A stretch of 64,000 nucleotides of DNA from JAFGGT01 sp036733165 (GCA_036733165.1 DAINBB010000003.1:1-64000); one strand, 5' to 3'; shown: positions 1 through 9,400, counted from the stretch's first letter. Translations and numbers: made by a program. The notes: generated by a model not told the origin, from the sequence alone.

Positions 1-261
1 CTGATTCTGCCTGAATTATTCTCTAATACTTCAGAATCGTAGATTTCTATTGTTAATCTAAATCTAATTTAGGAAAACTAAGAGAGTGTTGTTGGTCTTT
101 TAACCGGTTATAAAATAAACCAGTTTATGTTTTGATATTTTAAAAATGGGTATTTTGATATTAATAATTGAAATAAAGTACTAAATAGAATTTCAAATTA
201 TATTATATAATCCCAGGGCAAAAAAGTAGAAAAATAAATTATAAAAAAGAGAATAAAAAAA
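1..261. other. AT-rich non-coding stretch
   Basis: This stretch lies downstream of the minus-strand lipoprotein gene and is strongly AT-rich. I see no open frame, tRNA or clear hairpin in it. T- and A-runs near 230-260 could serve as the 3' end of the lipoprotein transcript. Confidence 0.4.
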
Positions 262-1647
262 TTATTCAAAACAGTATAATTTGCCTACATCTGTTCCTAT
301 TAAGATCTTTTCTCCATAGAAAGATGCGCCGTTTTGTATGTAATTGCCATCCAAAGTAAATCTCCATACCTCTTCACCGGACTCATTGTCTATCAGAAGC
401 AGCTGTGGTTGTATTTCCGCTTGATACTGAGCACGGAATACCAATAAGTAGTCGGAAGTGGCTATCGGAATATTAACGGTGTGGTAGTCCATCGGTATGC
501 TCCATACCTTGTTCCCCGTTCCCTTGTCCAGGCATATGATCTCTTCTTGCATGATAACAACGACTTGGTCTGCTCCTACAATAAAGTGAACCCCCCAGTT
601 ATCACCTATATCAGAAGACCAGACTATATTGTTAGAAGCCTTTGAGATGCAGATCATACAACATCTAGCTGTTTCATAGGATTTGTCAAACGTCATGGCA
701 TATATCAGGCCGTCTGATACAACGATGTTTCTTCCATTTAGCTGATCGTACCTCTCAGGGGGAGTATATTGATATGCAACGTTTCCAGTATCTATATCAA
801 GGCCTATGATTTTGCTGTATGAGGTCCAATCTTCAAACTTAGCTGCTGAATAATACATCACCCCACCATCAATTGATGGATGATTACTGGAATTGTCATA
901 TTCATTTTTATTCGTATGCCATATGATATTTCCATTGTTGGCATTGAAACAGCAAAACACATTATTGTTAACTTCATTATGATATGAAGATAAATAGAGT
1001 AATATCTTTCCATCAGAACAGTTCATGCTTCTAGCATACAATTCCCCGACATCTGGATATATATCATATATGTCCTCAGAAGTCCAAAGCATGCTGCCGT
1101 CATGGGCATCATAGCAGATCAAGGTATTCTCTTCGTCATTTTTGAAAATATATAGCTTCTCGTCCTGAAGTAATAGTTCATAAAAACCTAGCCAGGGCAC
1201 AGATGTCTCCCAATACAGGTCTCCTGTGTTGACATCACGGCACTTTAGCTTATAGTTTGATTGCGTTCTATCAAGATAGAATATCCTGTCATAGTCTGCC
1301 ATAATATAACTGAGTGGTATTTCAATGTCAAGGGACCATACCTCCTCTGGATCTGAAGATATGCCGCATCCATAATATCTGGTATTGCCTGAATATTGAT
1401 TCATGTACAATGTGGAACACTCGTTATGCACATAGGCAGGTGTGGCGGGGGCTGTAGTTGGTGGTTGCGTAGGTGCCACAGTGGTAGGCACAGTCGTCGT
1501 TGGTGCGGCAGTTGTTGGGGCGTTGGTAGGTGGTGCCGTGGTTGTTTCTACTTCGTCGTTATCTCCTCCGCCAGATATGCATCCGGAGAGGCTCATAACC
1601 GAAAAAAGCATAATAATTAATATTAAATAAGTCTCGTTTTTCATCAA
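262..1647 (-). CDS. PQQ-like beta-propeller lipoprotein
   Basis: Predicted membrane-anchored lipoprotein facing the outside of the cell. Residues 1-22 form a hydrophobic signal followed by the lipobox L-S-G-C with the lipidated Cys at 23. Residues about 34-70 are a low-complexity Thr/Pro/Ala linker, typical of a stalk. The rest is a repeat array: about eight copies of a short G-x-x-x-W/Y element (GDLYW, GSMLW, GNIIW, NNIVW, GNKVW, GEEVW, GKLYC), the hallmark of PQQ-enzyme-like (BamB-like) propeller blades. No catalytic dehydrogenase motif is visible, so a binding or scaffold role is more likely than enzymatic PQQ use. It is a single gene with no obvious operon partner. Family-level call is firm; the function is unknown. 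Confidence 0.8.
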   Translation of the reverse strand: MMKNETYLILIIMLFSVMSLSGCISGGGDNDEVETTTAPPTNAPTTAAPTTTVPTTVAPTQPPTTAPATPAYVHNECSTLYMNQYSGNTRYYGCGISSDPEEVWSLDIEIPLSYIMADYDRIFYLDRTQSNYKLKCRDVNTGDLYWETSVPWLGFYELLLQDEKLYIFKNDEENTLICYDAHDGSMLWTSEDIYDIYPDVGELYARSMNCSDGKILLYLSSYHNEVNNNVFCCFNANNGNIIWHTNKNEYDNSSNHPSIDGGVMYYSAAKFEDWTSYSKIIGLDIDTGNVAYQYTPPERYDQLNGRNIVVSDGLIYAMTFDKSYETARCCMICISKASNNIVWSSDIGDNWGVHFIVGADQVVVIMQEEIICLDKGTGNKVWSIPMDYHTVNIPIATSDYLLVFRAQYQAEIQPQLLLIDNESGEEVWRFTLDGNYIQNGASFYGEKILIGTDVGKLYCFE

Positions 1648-1782
1648 GGCAATTTAAAATTCATAAATAAATAGTTTTCTCGGAAAACCTCTGGAGATGT
1701 TAGATTATCAGATAATTTCATAATATAAAATACTATTTTTTAGGCCTAATAGAGATTAAAATCAATGATAATTTTCTTACTT

Positions 1783-1820
1783 CTGAATATACATATAAAT
1801 GTTAAAGAAATAATATTCAG
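1783..1820 (+). promoter_or_regulatory. Inverted repeat around the rubredoxin TATA box
   Basis: CTGAATAT (1783-1790) and ATATTCAG (1813-1820) form a perfect 8-bp inverted repeat separated by 22 bases. A TATA-like box (ACATATAAAT) lies between or against the arms, upstream of the rubredoxin start at 1841. A strong ribosome binding site (AAAGGAG, about 1826-1832) follows. The geometry suits an operator that controls promoter access, but this is inference. Confidence 0.35.
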
Positions 1821-1840
1821 GAAGAAAGGAGTTTTCTAAA

Positions 1841-2002
1841 ATGGAAAAATACAGATGCACCGTTTGTGATTATTTCTACGATCCAGAAGAAGGTGACCCA
1901 GACGGCGGGATAGAACCTGGAACGACTTTCGAGGACATATCGGACGACTGGCTATGTCCTGTCTGTAGCGTTTCCAAAATCGATTTTGTGAAGGATGAGT
2001 GA
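1841..2002 (+). CDS. Rubredoxin
   Basis: A 53-residue rubredoxin, a small cytoplasmic electron carrier with one Fe bound by four cysteines. The two knuckles are C6-x2-C9 and C39-P-V-C42, and the usual aromatic residues, the D-P-E-x-G-D-P-x-x-G turn and the D-D-W-x-C-P-x-C segment are all present. Length matches the family. ATG is preceded by AAAGGAG at good distance. Rubredoxins in anaerobic archaea donate electrons to flavodiiron oxidases, rubrerythrins or superoxide reductase; those partners are encoded elsewhere in the window (40.6-46.3 kb). Immediately downstream is a truncated flavodiiron N-terminus, suggesting that this gene once headed a rubredoxin-flavodiiron operon. Confidence 0.93.
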   Translation: MEKYRCTVCDYFYDPEEGDPDGGIEPGTTFEDISDDWLCPVCSVSKIDFVKDE

Positions 2003-2003
2003 T

Positions 2004-2075
2004 ATGAAACCAAAAGAGGTTGAACCCAGCATTTATTTTGTTGGGGTCATTGATAGTTGGCATTTTAAAAAATGA
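2004..2075 (+). pseudogene. Remnant of a flavodiiron protein N-terminus
   Basis: An ATG two bases after the rubredoxin stop opens a 23-codon frame that ends at TGA 2073-2075. Its peptide contains I-Y-F-V-G-V-I-D-S-W, closely matching the N-terminus of the intact flavodiiron protein in this window (40797: G-I-Y-W-V-G-A-I-D-W), including the spacing from the start codon. Nothing after the stop is coding. The simplest reading is that a second fprA copy, linked to rubredoxin, was deleted or decayed after its first 20 codons. A functional micropeptide is the less likely alternative. Confidence 0.55.
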
Positions 2076-2352
2076 AATCATTTAAATGTATTTTTATAAA
2101 TATAAATGGAAATACGGCTGATTTTTCTAATTTCATAAGGTTGTTTCTTTAAATATAAACTCTATTTTTCTTGAACTTATTTTGAAATTATAGATAAGAA
2201 AAATGATATTATTTTTGCTCAAAATGCTACCTTAATTTAAAAAAACTATTGTTTTTATAAGGGATAACGTTTAAATAGAAAATAAAAGTATATATAAATG
2301 GACAGGACGGGATATTCCCTCCCTCATAAAGAAATTCCCGTCCAATCCTTTT
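2076..2352. other. AT-rich spacer after the flavodiiron remnant
   Basis: Very AT-rich sequence with several TATA-like tracts and no coding frame. It probably represents degraded sequence beyond the flavodiiron remnant, and it ends with the hairpin at 2305-2343 that lies just past the transporter stop codon. Confidence 0.4.
2305..2343 (-). terminator. GC-rich hairpin beyond the transporter gene
   Basis: GGACGGGA (2305-2312) pairs perfectly with TCCCGTCC (2336-2343) around a 23-base loop. On the plus strand it is followed by a T-run. It begins ten bases past the end of the minus-strand transporter gene and is the only GC-rich element in an AT-rich spacer. A 3'-end or terminator hairpin is plausible; a protein-binding repeat is possible. 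Confidence 0.35.
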
Positions 2353-2922
2353 TTAGACTAGTGATTTCTTCCCTATGGGCAATACTTCCCTCTCGAAGGT
2401 CTCGTTGATGATCTCCGCCGCAGAGAGGTAGAGCGCGCTTCCTCCGCAGAGCAGGCCCTCGTAGCCAGCGATTATGTGCACGTTGTGGACATACACCCCT
2501 ATGGCCAGCAGGAAGAACAATATCGTCAACGATGCGAAGACGACGAACAGCGCCTTGGGTTTCTTCAGCGTAGGTATCGTCATGTACATCGTAAAGACCC
2601 CCCATCCGGCAAGGAACGCGGAGAGCCCCGCTTTTGGGACTTCGGCCACGATCCCCATGTTTTCAAGCAGGACCATGGTGGCGAATGCCATCCAGAATCC
2701 CCCGAAGGCTGTGAAGGCGGTGGACCCGAATGTGTTACCGGTCCCGACCTCCCTGTTGCCGGCGAAAAGTTGACCCAGGCCCCCGAAGAAGAGCCCAAGT
2801 GGCAATACCATGCCCATGGACTCGTGCGGTATTATCTCAGAATTGATAAGATTCAATAAAACAGTTGTCAGACCAAAAGCTGCAAGCCCCAACGGGGCTG
2901 GATTGATGTTATTAGTGTCCAT
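2353..2922 (-). CDS. satP: Acetate/succinate transporter, GPR1/FUN34/YaaH family
   Basis: A 189-residue integral membrane protein of the AceTr (GPR1/FUN34/YaaH) family, which moves acetate and related monocarboxylates across the membrane. The family signature N-P-A-P-L-G-L is at residues 7-13, followed by six predicted hydrophobic helices with F-G-G and G-T-x-N-x-F-G-type loops. Length equals the bacterial and archaeal members. It stands alone, transcribed away from DUF2124 and towards the hairpin at 2305-2343. In an anaerobic archaeon it could import acetate for biosynthesis or export it as a fermentation end product; the direction cannot be read from the sequence. Confidence 0.88.
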   Translation of the reverse strand: MDTNNINPAPLGLAAFGLTTVLLNLINSEIIPHESMGMVLPLGLFFGGLGQLFAGNREVGTGNTFGSTAFTAFGGFWMAFATMVLLENMGIVAEVPKAGLSAFLAGWGVFTMYMTIPTLKKPKALFVVFASLTILFFLLAIGVYVHNVHIIAGYEGLLCGGSALYLSAAEIINETFEREVLPIGKKSLV

Positions 2923-2989
2923 TTTTCAAGCTACATGCTGACATTAATAAACTTTTTTATTTTCAAATGGGAAATATATTCGTACAATG

Positions 2990-3463
2990 TCATACCTTAT
3001 ACGCATCTGTCGAAATATGACAGTTCTCTATGTAGTCGAAGGGCACTGAACCTATCCATCCTGCCTTCTCGAACATGTCCATGAAACATGCGCCTACCAC
3101 GACGGTGTCCTTGTGCGACAGCTTCTCTATGACACCGTTGGCATCATCGACCTCCCAGTTCCCCGGCATGGCCACACCGCCCATGACGACCACTATGTCG
3201 ACCTTCCTTGGTCCGACCGGCGCAGACTCTATCCTGTCGCCGCCGAGGTAAAGCTCATATCCCCGCCCAAGATCGGGATCCGGGAAATAGTACTTGTTTT
3301 CCACAAGGTCCCTGATAACGTATACGAAAAAGTCGATCAGGGGGGTGCATGTGAAGGGCATGCCCACGAAGGCTATGCTCTCCCTCCGCTCGCAGTCCTT
3401 TATCACCTGGGCGAAGGAGCGTAGCATTCCAGTAAGGCCTGTAGCGTTCCTTATCTCTTCCAT
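2990..3463 (-). CDS. DUF2124 family protein
   Basis: A 157-residue cytoplasmic protein resembling DUF2124, a family I know mainly from methanogenic archaea and of unknown function. Glycine-rich hydrophobic strands (V-D-I-V-V-V-M-G-G-V-A-M-P and V-V-V-G-A-C-F-M-D) suggest a Rossmann-like alpha/beta fold. I chose ATG at 3463 over an upstream GTG at 3529 because a TATA-like box (plus-strand 3501-3510) sits about 40 bases before it and would lie inside the longer frame. It is transcribed away from the gene at 3579, so the short gap holds two back-to-back promoters. Confidence 0.65.
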   Translation of the reverse strand: MEEIRNATGLTGMLRSFAQVIKDCERRESIAFVGMPFTCTPLIDFFVYVIRDLVENKYYFPDPDLGRGYELYLGGDRIESAPVGPRKVDIVVVMGGVAMPGNWEVDDANGVIEKLSHKDTVVVGACFMDMFEKAGWIGSVPFDYIENCHISTDAYKV

Positions 3464-3578
3464 CTTTTCACTTCCCGCCGTTATTTTCGGGCAAGCCAAT
3501 TTATATCTTTCTTTGCCTCCGCCATACACAAAGTCTTTATAATATCTTTAGACAATGGTTTCGGAAGGTAGATGAAAC

Positions 3579-4523
3579 ATGTCGCAGTTCACGGTTGGAG
3601 TCTTTGGGCAGTTGGACAACGATTTTCTCAAGAGGCTTGGGAACAAGGGCACGATAAACGATATCGAGTTCCGTAATCACTCGTCGGAAAGGGACCTGAT
3701 AACATATTGTTCGCCCAAGTCCGAAAAGGTAACATCGCTGATGCAGATCATGGGACTGATAGACTTTCCCGTTTTGGTGTTCGACAAACCCAGCGCCACG
3801 TTGGGTGAGGCGATATTGGCGGTGGACGCTCACGGCTTCGACCTTGGGGTGATATGCGTTTCAGGGGAATTTGGGGATGAAAGGGCGCAGGCCCTTGTGA
3901 ACGGAACCTGTCTTGAATGCTTTGACATGATACCAATGGACCCCAACACATTCAAGGAACACATAACGTCAGAGGAATTTCTTGCGCGATTGCATCGTCC
4001 AGAAGGTCCCACGAAGGTCCCCATAGACAACTATTTCGTTGTCAAAAGCGTGGGAACCGTCATTCTTGGCGTCGTCAAGAGGGGGGAGCTGGGCGTATAC
4101 ACCAAGATGTCACTGTACCCTGAGCAAAGGGAGGTCCTTATCAAATCCATCCAGAGTCACGACCGTGACGTCAGGAATGCGACCACGCTGCAGAGGGTGG
4201 GCCTGTCGCTCAAGGGCGTGAAGGCCGATGAGCTCAAGAGAGGTTACATCATTGCGCAGAAGGATAGCCTTAACGTCGCCTCCAGCATAACAGTGTCCCT
4301 TAGACGCAACAAGGTTCTAAAGGAGGATATAAGGGAAGGGGACGCCTTTTTTGCCTGTGTGGGCCTGCAATGCCCCGTTGGCAGGGTGACCAATGTCGAA
4401 GGCGATAGGATATCGCTCGAGCTTGAACGTCCCATTGCATTTGATGACAGTGACAGGGCAATACTTGCGCTGACCACCCCGAAACCCCCGCGGATAGTGG
4501 GTGGCGGGCCGCTGGCAATGTAG
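3579..4523 (+). CDS. EF-Tu/EF-1A-like protein lacking the GTPase P-loop
   Basis: A 314-residue protein with the overall plan of a translation-factor GTPase. The N-terminal part (about 1-155) stands where the G domain should be, but the P-loop G-x4-G-K-[ST] is absent (G-Q-L-D-N-D-F-L), as are clear DxxG and NKxD motifs. Residues about 155-310 look like beta-barrel domain 2 (V-G-T-V-I-L-G-V-V-K-R-G, E-V-L-I-K-S-I-Q-S-H-D-R-D-V) and part of domain 3 (G-D-A-F-F-A-C-V-G-L-Q-C-P-V-G-R-V). Such P-loop-less EF-Tu/SelB-like proteins occur in several methanogens and relatives. It may bind RNA or ribosomes without hydrolysing GTP; function is unknown. Confidence 0.7.
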   Translation: MSQFTVGVFGQLDNDFLKRLGNKGTINDIEFRNHSSERDLITYCSPKSEKVTSLMQIMGLIDFPVLVFDKPSATLGEAILAVDAHGFDLGVICVSGEFGDERAQALVNGTCLECFDMIPMDPNTFKEHITSEEFLARLHRPEGPTKVPIDNYFVVKSVGTVILGVVKRGELGVYTKMSLYPEQREVLIKSIQSHDRDVRNATTLQRVGLSLKGVKADELKRGYIIAQKDSLNVASSITVSLRRNKVLKEDIREGDAFFACVGLQCPVGRVTNVEGDRISLELERPIAFDDSDRAILALTTPKPPRIVGGGPLAM

Positions 4524-4630
4524 ATGATCTTCAATGGTTCCAGAGTTATGCCATGGGGTGTCTTTAAACGCCTTCGCATCACCGCACATACATGATTATC
4601 TTAGAATGAAAATGGATTGATGGAGAATGG

Positions 4631-4705
4631 TCCCGACGGCCGGATTTGAACCGGCGATTCGCGGATCTACAGTCCGCTGCCCTGGCCAGACTAGACTACG
4701 TCGGG
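4631..4705 (-). tRNA. tRNA-Tyr (GUA)
   Basis: On the minus strand the sequence folds into a cloverleaf: acceptor CCCGACG pairs with CGTCGGG, the discriminator is A (4631), the T arm contains GTTCAAATC, and the anticodon stem GCGGA/TCCGC encloses loop CTGTAGA with anticodon GTA. The C1-G72 pair is the archaeal/eukaryotic tyrosine identity element. No CCA is encoded and no intron is seen. Confidence 0.95.
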
Positions 4706-4751
4706 TCGCATTTCTACTTAATGATACCTTTTATAAAGGTTTCGTTTTCGC

Positions 4752-5510
4752 TCAGACGTATGGCGTGCCGAGCTCCCAAAGGTGATGGAAGTTTCTCCTG
4801 CACCAGAATATGAACTCCTCATCGTTGCCAACGATGTAGTTTGAAAAGTCGAAATATCCATCCTTGTCCCTGAAAGAGACATTGGCGTGGTGTATATCGA
4901 GCAGACGACCGATTATGTACATCTGGTCCTGGTCGATCAGCCTGATCTCTATGCCGCTGTTCGCCTGTTCGCGCATGTATTCACAAGATTCCTCGTCCTC
5001 GAGGGACTCTTTGGAGTATATGAACTTGATCGGGATCTTTCCAAGCTTCTCCTTGATGAGGGAAAGGTCGATCTTGGTGACATTGGGATTTATCCCTCTG
5101 TACTGGATGTCACAGGACAGGATTGCCTCCTTTTCCTTGGCCAAGAAGTCCGTCGCATGAATCGTCTTGAACTCCACATTTTCCCAAATTCCAAAATCCT
5201 TGAGTATCATGGGCGGGATCCTGTGGATCTGGTGTTCCTCAACATATCTCTCGAATACCCATTTGTCAAATGAAGGGAGCGATGATATCCTGGTGATGAG
5301 GAAGTATCCCTTCTCCGTCAATATGTAGCCCGTACCAATCTTCTCCACGACCCTCAGCTTAAGAAGATTGTTCAGCTCCGCAGATGCCGTTTGCCATGAA
5401 AGTCCAGTTTTCTTCGATATTTCCTTGCTTTTGAGAGAACTATCTATCGAAAGGGCCTTCATTATCTTAATCCTATTCTTGCTGGAAACAAGATATCCAT
5501 AAAGTTTCAT
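4752..5510 (-). CDS. Winged-helix regulator, FilR1/DUF1724-like
   Basis: A 252-residue predicted DNA-binding protein. Residues about 1-70 form an ArsR-type winged helix: S-K-N-R-I-K-I-M-K-A-L opening helix, recognition region K-T-G-L-S-W-Q-T-A-S, and a wing ending in Y-I-L-T-E-K-G. The C-terminal 170 residues resemble the alpha/beta sensor domain of archaeal regulators related to FilR1 (DUF1724), including conserved aromatic and acidic patches. ATG at 5510 is preferred to GTG at 5519. It is divergent from the Nudix gene at 5572, sharing a 61-base promoter region, so it may regulate that gene or itself. Ligand unknown. Confidence 0.65.
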   Translation of the reverse strand: MKLYGYLVSSKNRIKIMKALSIDSSLKSKEISKKTGLSWQTASAELNNLLKLRVVEKIGTGYILTEKGYFLITRISSLPSFDKWVFERYVEEHQIHRIPPMILKDFGIWENVEFKTIHATDFLAKEKEAILSCDIQYRGINPNVTKIDLSLIKEKLGKIPIKFIYSKESLEDEESCEYMREQANSGIEIRLIDQDQMYIIGRLLDIHHANVSFRDKDGYFDFSNYIVGNDEEFIFWCRRNFHHLWELGTPYV

Positions 5511-5571
5511 CGTTATCACGGGCTTTTAGCTAAATTTAAAAACAAGTGTTCCTTTTAATAGTTGTGGTCGA

Positions 5572-5988
5572 ATGGAACGGCATGTAGTTACTTCTTTTCT
5601 CAAAAATGGGGATTATTATCTCCTATTGAAGAGATCGTCAAAAGTTTCATCCTATAAGGGAAAATGGGCTGCCGTTTCTGGTTCTGTTGAGGCGAATGAG
5701 TCGATCATTGATACATCACTGAGGGAGATTGAGGAGGAAACTGGCATTTCTCCCATGGATGTCAAACTGATCGCGGAGGGAAATGCCTTCCGAATACCAT
5801 ATACGGGATTCGACTGGGTCGTGCATCCCCTCCTGTTCATATCAAGAACCTTGAACATTTCTCTCAACTGGGAAAACGATGAGGCGTCCTGGCGTAAAAG
5901 GGAGGAAATGAATGATTTGGATACCGTGCCAGGTTTATTGGACGCTTTAGATGTATTATTGAATAATTTTAGACAATTTGTCATATAA
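5572..5988 (+). CDS. Nudix hydrolase
   Basis: A 138-residue Nudix-fold pyrophosphohydrolase. The Nudix box G-x5-E-x7-R-E-U-x-E-E-x-G-U is complete at residues 37-59 (G37, E43, R51-E52, E55-E56, G58), so metal binding and catalysis should be intact. These enzymes hydrolyse nucleoside diphosphates linked to another moiety; the substrate cannot be predicted here. The start is 61 bases from the divergent regulator gene. The AT-rich 428-base region follows. Confidence 0.85.
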   Translation: MERHVVTSFLKNGDYYLLLKRSSKVSSYKGKWAAVSGSVEANESIIDTSLREIEEETGISPMDVKLIAEGNAFRIPYTGFDWVVHPLLFISRTLNISLNWENDEASWRKREEMNDLDTVPGLLDALDVLLNNFRQFVI

Positions 5989-6203
5989 TAGATGTATTTG
6001 AATATAATACTGATTTTTAGAATATCATACATTATATAACTAAATATATTTTATGAATCCATTCAATTAATAAATATAAATGCTATTTTTTTTAGGTATT
6101 TTGAACATTGTTCGGTAAATAGTAATTATCAATATATTAATATTATATTAGTATATATTCTTATGTGAGTATTTTTTTTCTTTTATAACGAAAACTTTTT
6201 AAA

Positions 6204-6225
6204 TTGGCAATTGAACTTGACAATT
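6204..6225 (+). repeat. Tandem direct repeat TTGNCAATT
   Basis: TTGGCAATT (6204-6212) and TTGACAATT (6217-6225) repeat with a 13-base period, directly downstream of the TATA-like tract. The spacing is near but not equal to one helical turn. It could be a regulator site for the Hdr operon. Confidence 0.35.
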
Positions 6226-6232
6226 AACATCT

Positions 6233-6253
6233 GATTTCCAATTTTGGGAAATC
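6233..6253 (+). promoter_or_regulatory. Perfect inverted repeat, candidate operator
   Basis: GATTTCC (6233-6239) and GGAAATC (6247-6253) are perfect inverted arms around a 7-base AT-rich centre. The dyad lies just after the predicted transcription start of the Hdr operon, where bound repressor would block initiation. It could alternatively be a weak hairpin in the leader. Confidence 0.4.
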
Positions 6254-6416
6254 ATTTTCTTTTTATGGGGGAGGGAAAGGTGAATAAAAGTGGTGATTTG
6301 TACTAAATTGCTAGAATATGTCAGGTATATGGCAATTCATTCTTTTCTTCCAATATCTTTAGCTATGCCTTCACATAGGCGCGCTATTTTATGGACCCAT
6401 TTAGGTAGGTGTTAAA

Positions 6417-9400
6417 ATGAGCAAGGAAAAGGAAACCAGTGTATTGGTTATAGGTGCTGGAATTACGGGTATACAATCCTCACTGGACCTCGCCGAAAAG
6501 GGTTTTAAGGTTTATCTGGTTGAAAAGTCGCCATCCATTGGCGGCTCCATGGCCAAACTGGACAAGACCTTCCCGACTAACGATTGTTCGATGTGTACTT
6601 TGGCCCCCAAGATGGTCGAAACATCTAGGCATCCAAACATTGAACTTTTGACATACTCTGAGGTTGTAGGACTCGAAGGAACAGCTGGTAACTTCAAGGC
6701 TAAGATCAAGAAAAAGCCAAGATACGTTATCGAAGAAAAATGCACAGGCTGTGGAGATTGTATTGAAAAGTGCCCCACCAAGAAGATGAACATACCGAGC
6801 GAGTTCGACCATGGCATGGGCACCAGAAAAGCAATCTATATACCATTTGAACAGGCTTCCCCGCTTGTCGCCACCATCGATACTGAGAACTGTCTGCATT
6901 TCAAGACAGGTAAGTGTGGGATCTGCCAGAAGACGTGTCTCGCAGAGGCGATCGACTTCGAGCAGCAGGAGGAGATAATCGAGGTGGACGTGGGAGCCGT
7001 CATCGTGGCTACAGGCTTTGACGTGCTTGCCCCTACCATGAGGACAGAATACGGGTACGGCAAGTACAAGAACGTTATCACGGCAATCGAATATGAGAGA
7101 CTGATGTCCGCATCGGGTCCCACCCGTGGACACATACAGAGACCTTCCGATGGCAAGAAGCCAGAGAAGATCGCATGGATACAGTGCGTAGGTTCCAGGA
7201 GTGGGAGGCTTGGAAATCCATATTGTTCACGTGTATGCTGTATGTATGCCACCAAGGAGGCCCTAGTCACCAAGGAACATGAACCTGACATTCACCCTTA
7301 CATATTCTACATGGACCTGAGGGCCTATGGGAAGGAGTTCGAGGAGTACTACCACAAGGCAGACAAGACCGGAGTGAAGTACGTAAGGGCCCGTCCGGCA
7401 GAGGTATGGGAGAATGAGGACGGCGATGTGATCATACGTTACGAGGACACTTACACGGGAGAGATCAAGGAAGAGAAGTTCGACCTTCTTGTGCTTTCAT
7501 CCGCAATAGTGCCCGCACAGTCAAATGCTGAACTATCAAATTCATTGGGCGTCGAACTTGACGAGAACGGGTTCTTCAAGGAGCGCGACCTGATATCCTG
7601 CCCCATGGAGAGCTCAAGGCCGGGAGTGTTCCTTTCGGGCTGTTCACAGTCACCTAAGGATATCCCCGATTCTGTTGCCCAGGGTTCTGCGGCAGCTGCG
7701 ATGGTCATGGACATATTGCCAAAGCCCGTCATCAAGCCTGTCGAGCAGTCCCCTGAAAAGGCCATCAAGGCCGACGATGAACCAAAGATAGGCGTGTTCA
7801 TCTGCATGTGCGGTAAGAACATAGCAGGTTACATGGATGTCAACAAGCTCTCGGAGTACGCATTGTCATTGCCAAATGTCAAGCATGCGGAGACATTGAT
7901 GTTCGCATGTTCACAGGATGCCCAGGGCAAGATCAAGAAGGCTATCAAGGACAACGACCTCAACCGTGTCGTCGTTGCGGCATGCACGCCAAGGACCCAT
8001 GAGGCCCTCTTCCAGGACACGATAAGGGAAGTTGGAATCAACAAGTTCCTCTTCGAGATGGCAAACATCAGGAATCAGTGCTCATGGGTGCATTCGAACG
8101 ACCCAGAGGTCGCTCTTCAGAAGGCCAAGGAGCTTGTGAATATGTCTGTCGCCAAGGCGCGTCTGCTGGAATCGTTGGACCAGGGTCAGATAGAGGTCGA
8201 GGAATCGGCCATGGTGATAGGCGGCGGTGTATCTGGCATGAGCGCTGCACTGGCACTGGCGGAATCCGGTATCAAGGTCTATCTCGTTGAGAAAAAGGAC
8301 AAGCTTGGAGGAATGTTGAACGAACTCACTACACTGTATCCTTCAGACATCAAGGCCCAGGACGTAGTCGACAAGCTTGCAGACGAGATTTCCAAGAACA
8401 AGAACATCGATGTGATGATAAACACGGTCATTAAGAACATATCTGGTTACATCGGCAACTTTGAGGTGGAGCTCAAGGAAGTTGATCCGATGTACAAGAA
8501 CTTTGAGGAGCCATTCAAGGTCGGGACTGTAATCATCGCCACCGGAGCTGAGCTCATCGACCCCAAGGGAATATACGGGTATGGCGACAGCGACAAGATA
8601 ATCACCCAGCAAGAACTGGAGAAGATGCTCAAGGAGGGCACGTTCCCCAAGGATGCCAAAGAGGTAATATTCATATCTTGCGCCGGAGCCAGGGAAGACG
8701 AGGGCAGGACCTACTGTTGCAGGGTAGGATGCGGCACGATGCTCAGGAACGCAAAGGCCCTCAAGGAACTTGACCCCGACCTGAACCTGTTCGTCCTCTT
8801 CAGGGACATGAGGTCCTTCGGTAAGAAAGAGGAGGAATACTATGTCGACGTTCAGGAAAAATACGGTGTCAAATTCCTTAGGTACGAGAAGGACAACAAG
8901 CCTCAGGTGACCGTCGAGAACGGAGATGTGAAGCTTCTTGTGCACGACATGCTTCTGGGTGAGGACCTTGAGTTCAAGCCCGATATGGTCGTGCTCACAA
9001 CACCGACAGAGGGACAGGCAGAGGACGTTGCAATGATGCTCAAGGTGCCAACGTCAAAGAACGGTGGGTTCTTCATGGAGGCCCATGCCAAGATAAGACC
9101 GCTAGACTTCGCCACTGATGGTGTCTATGTCTGCGGTAGTGCACACTTCCCCAAGGGAGTTGCAGACTCGATCGCGCAGGCGGTCGGCGCGGCATCAAGG
9201 GCGGCGGTCCCGATTTTCGAGAGGATCGTCAAGGGAGAGGCCATCGTCAGCGATGTTGACCAGGAAAAATGCATCGGTTGCGGTATATGCGTCAGCATCT
9301 GTCCATACGGTGCAATGGCACTAACAGAGGGAAAGTCCCAGTCCAACAAGGCTCTCTGCAAGGGGTGCGGCACATGCGCTTCGGCCTGCCCGATGTTCGC

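Larger units (their letters stand above)
5989..6416 (+). promoter_or_regulatory. Long AT-rich leader and promoter region of the Hdr operon
   Basis: A 428-base gene-free region between the Nudix gene and the first Hdr gene. It contains several TATA-like tracts, the best being CTTTTTAAAT at about 6195-6204, which would place transcription start near 6225-6232 and give a leader of some 190 bases. A short G-rich tract (about 6266-6280) precedes the final AT stretch. The repeat elements listed separately fall around the predicted start. I see no ORF or tRNA here; a structured leader RNA cannot be excluded by eye. Confidence 0.5.

Noticed and set aside
6480..7133. 217-codon minus-strand frame inside the first hdrA
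   Set aside because: Antisense shadow; no ribosome site and no family resemblance.
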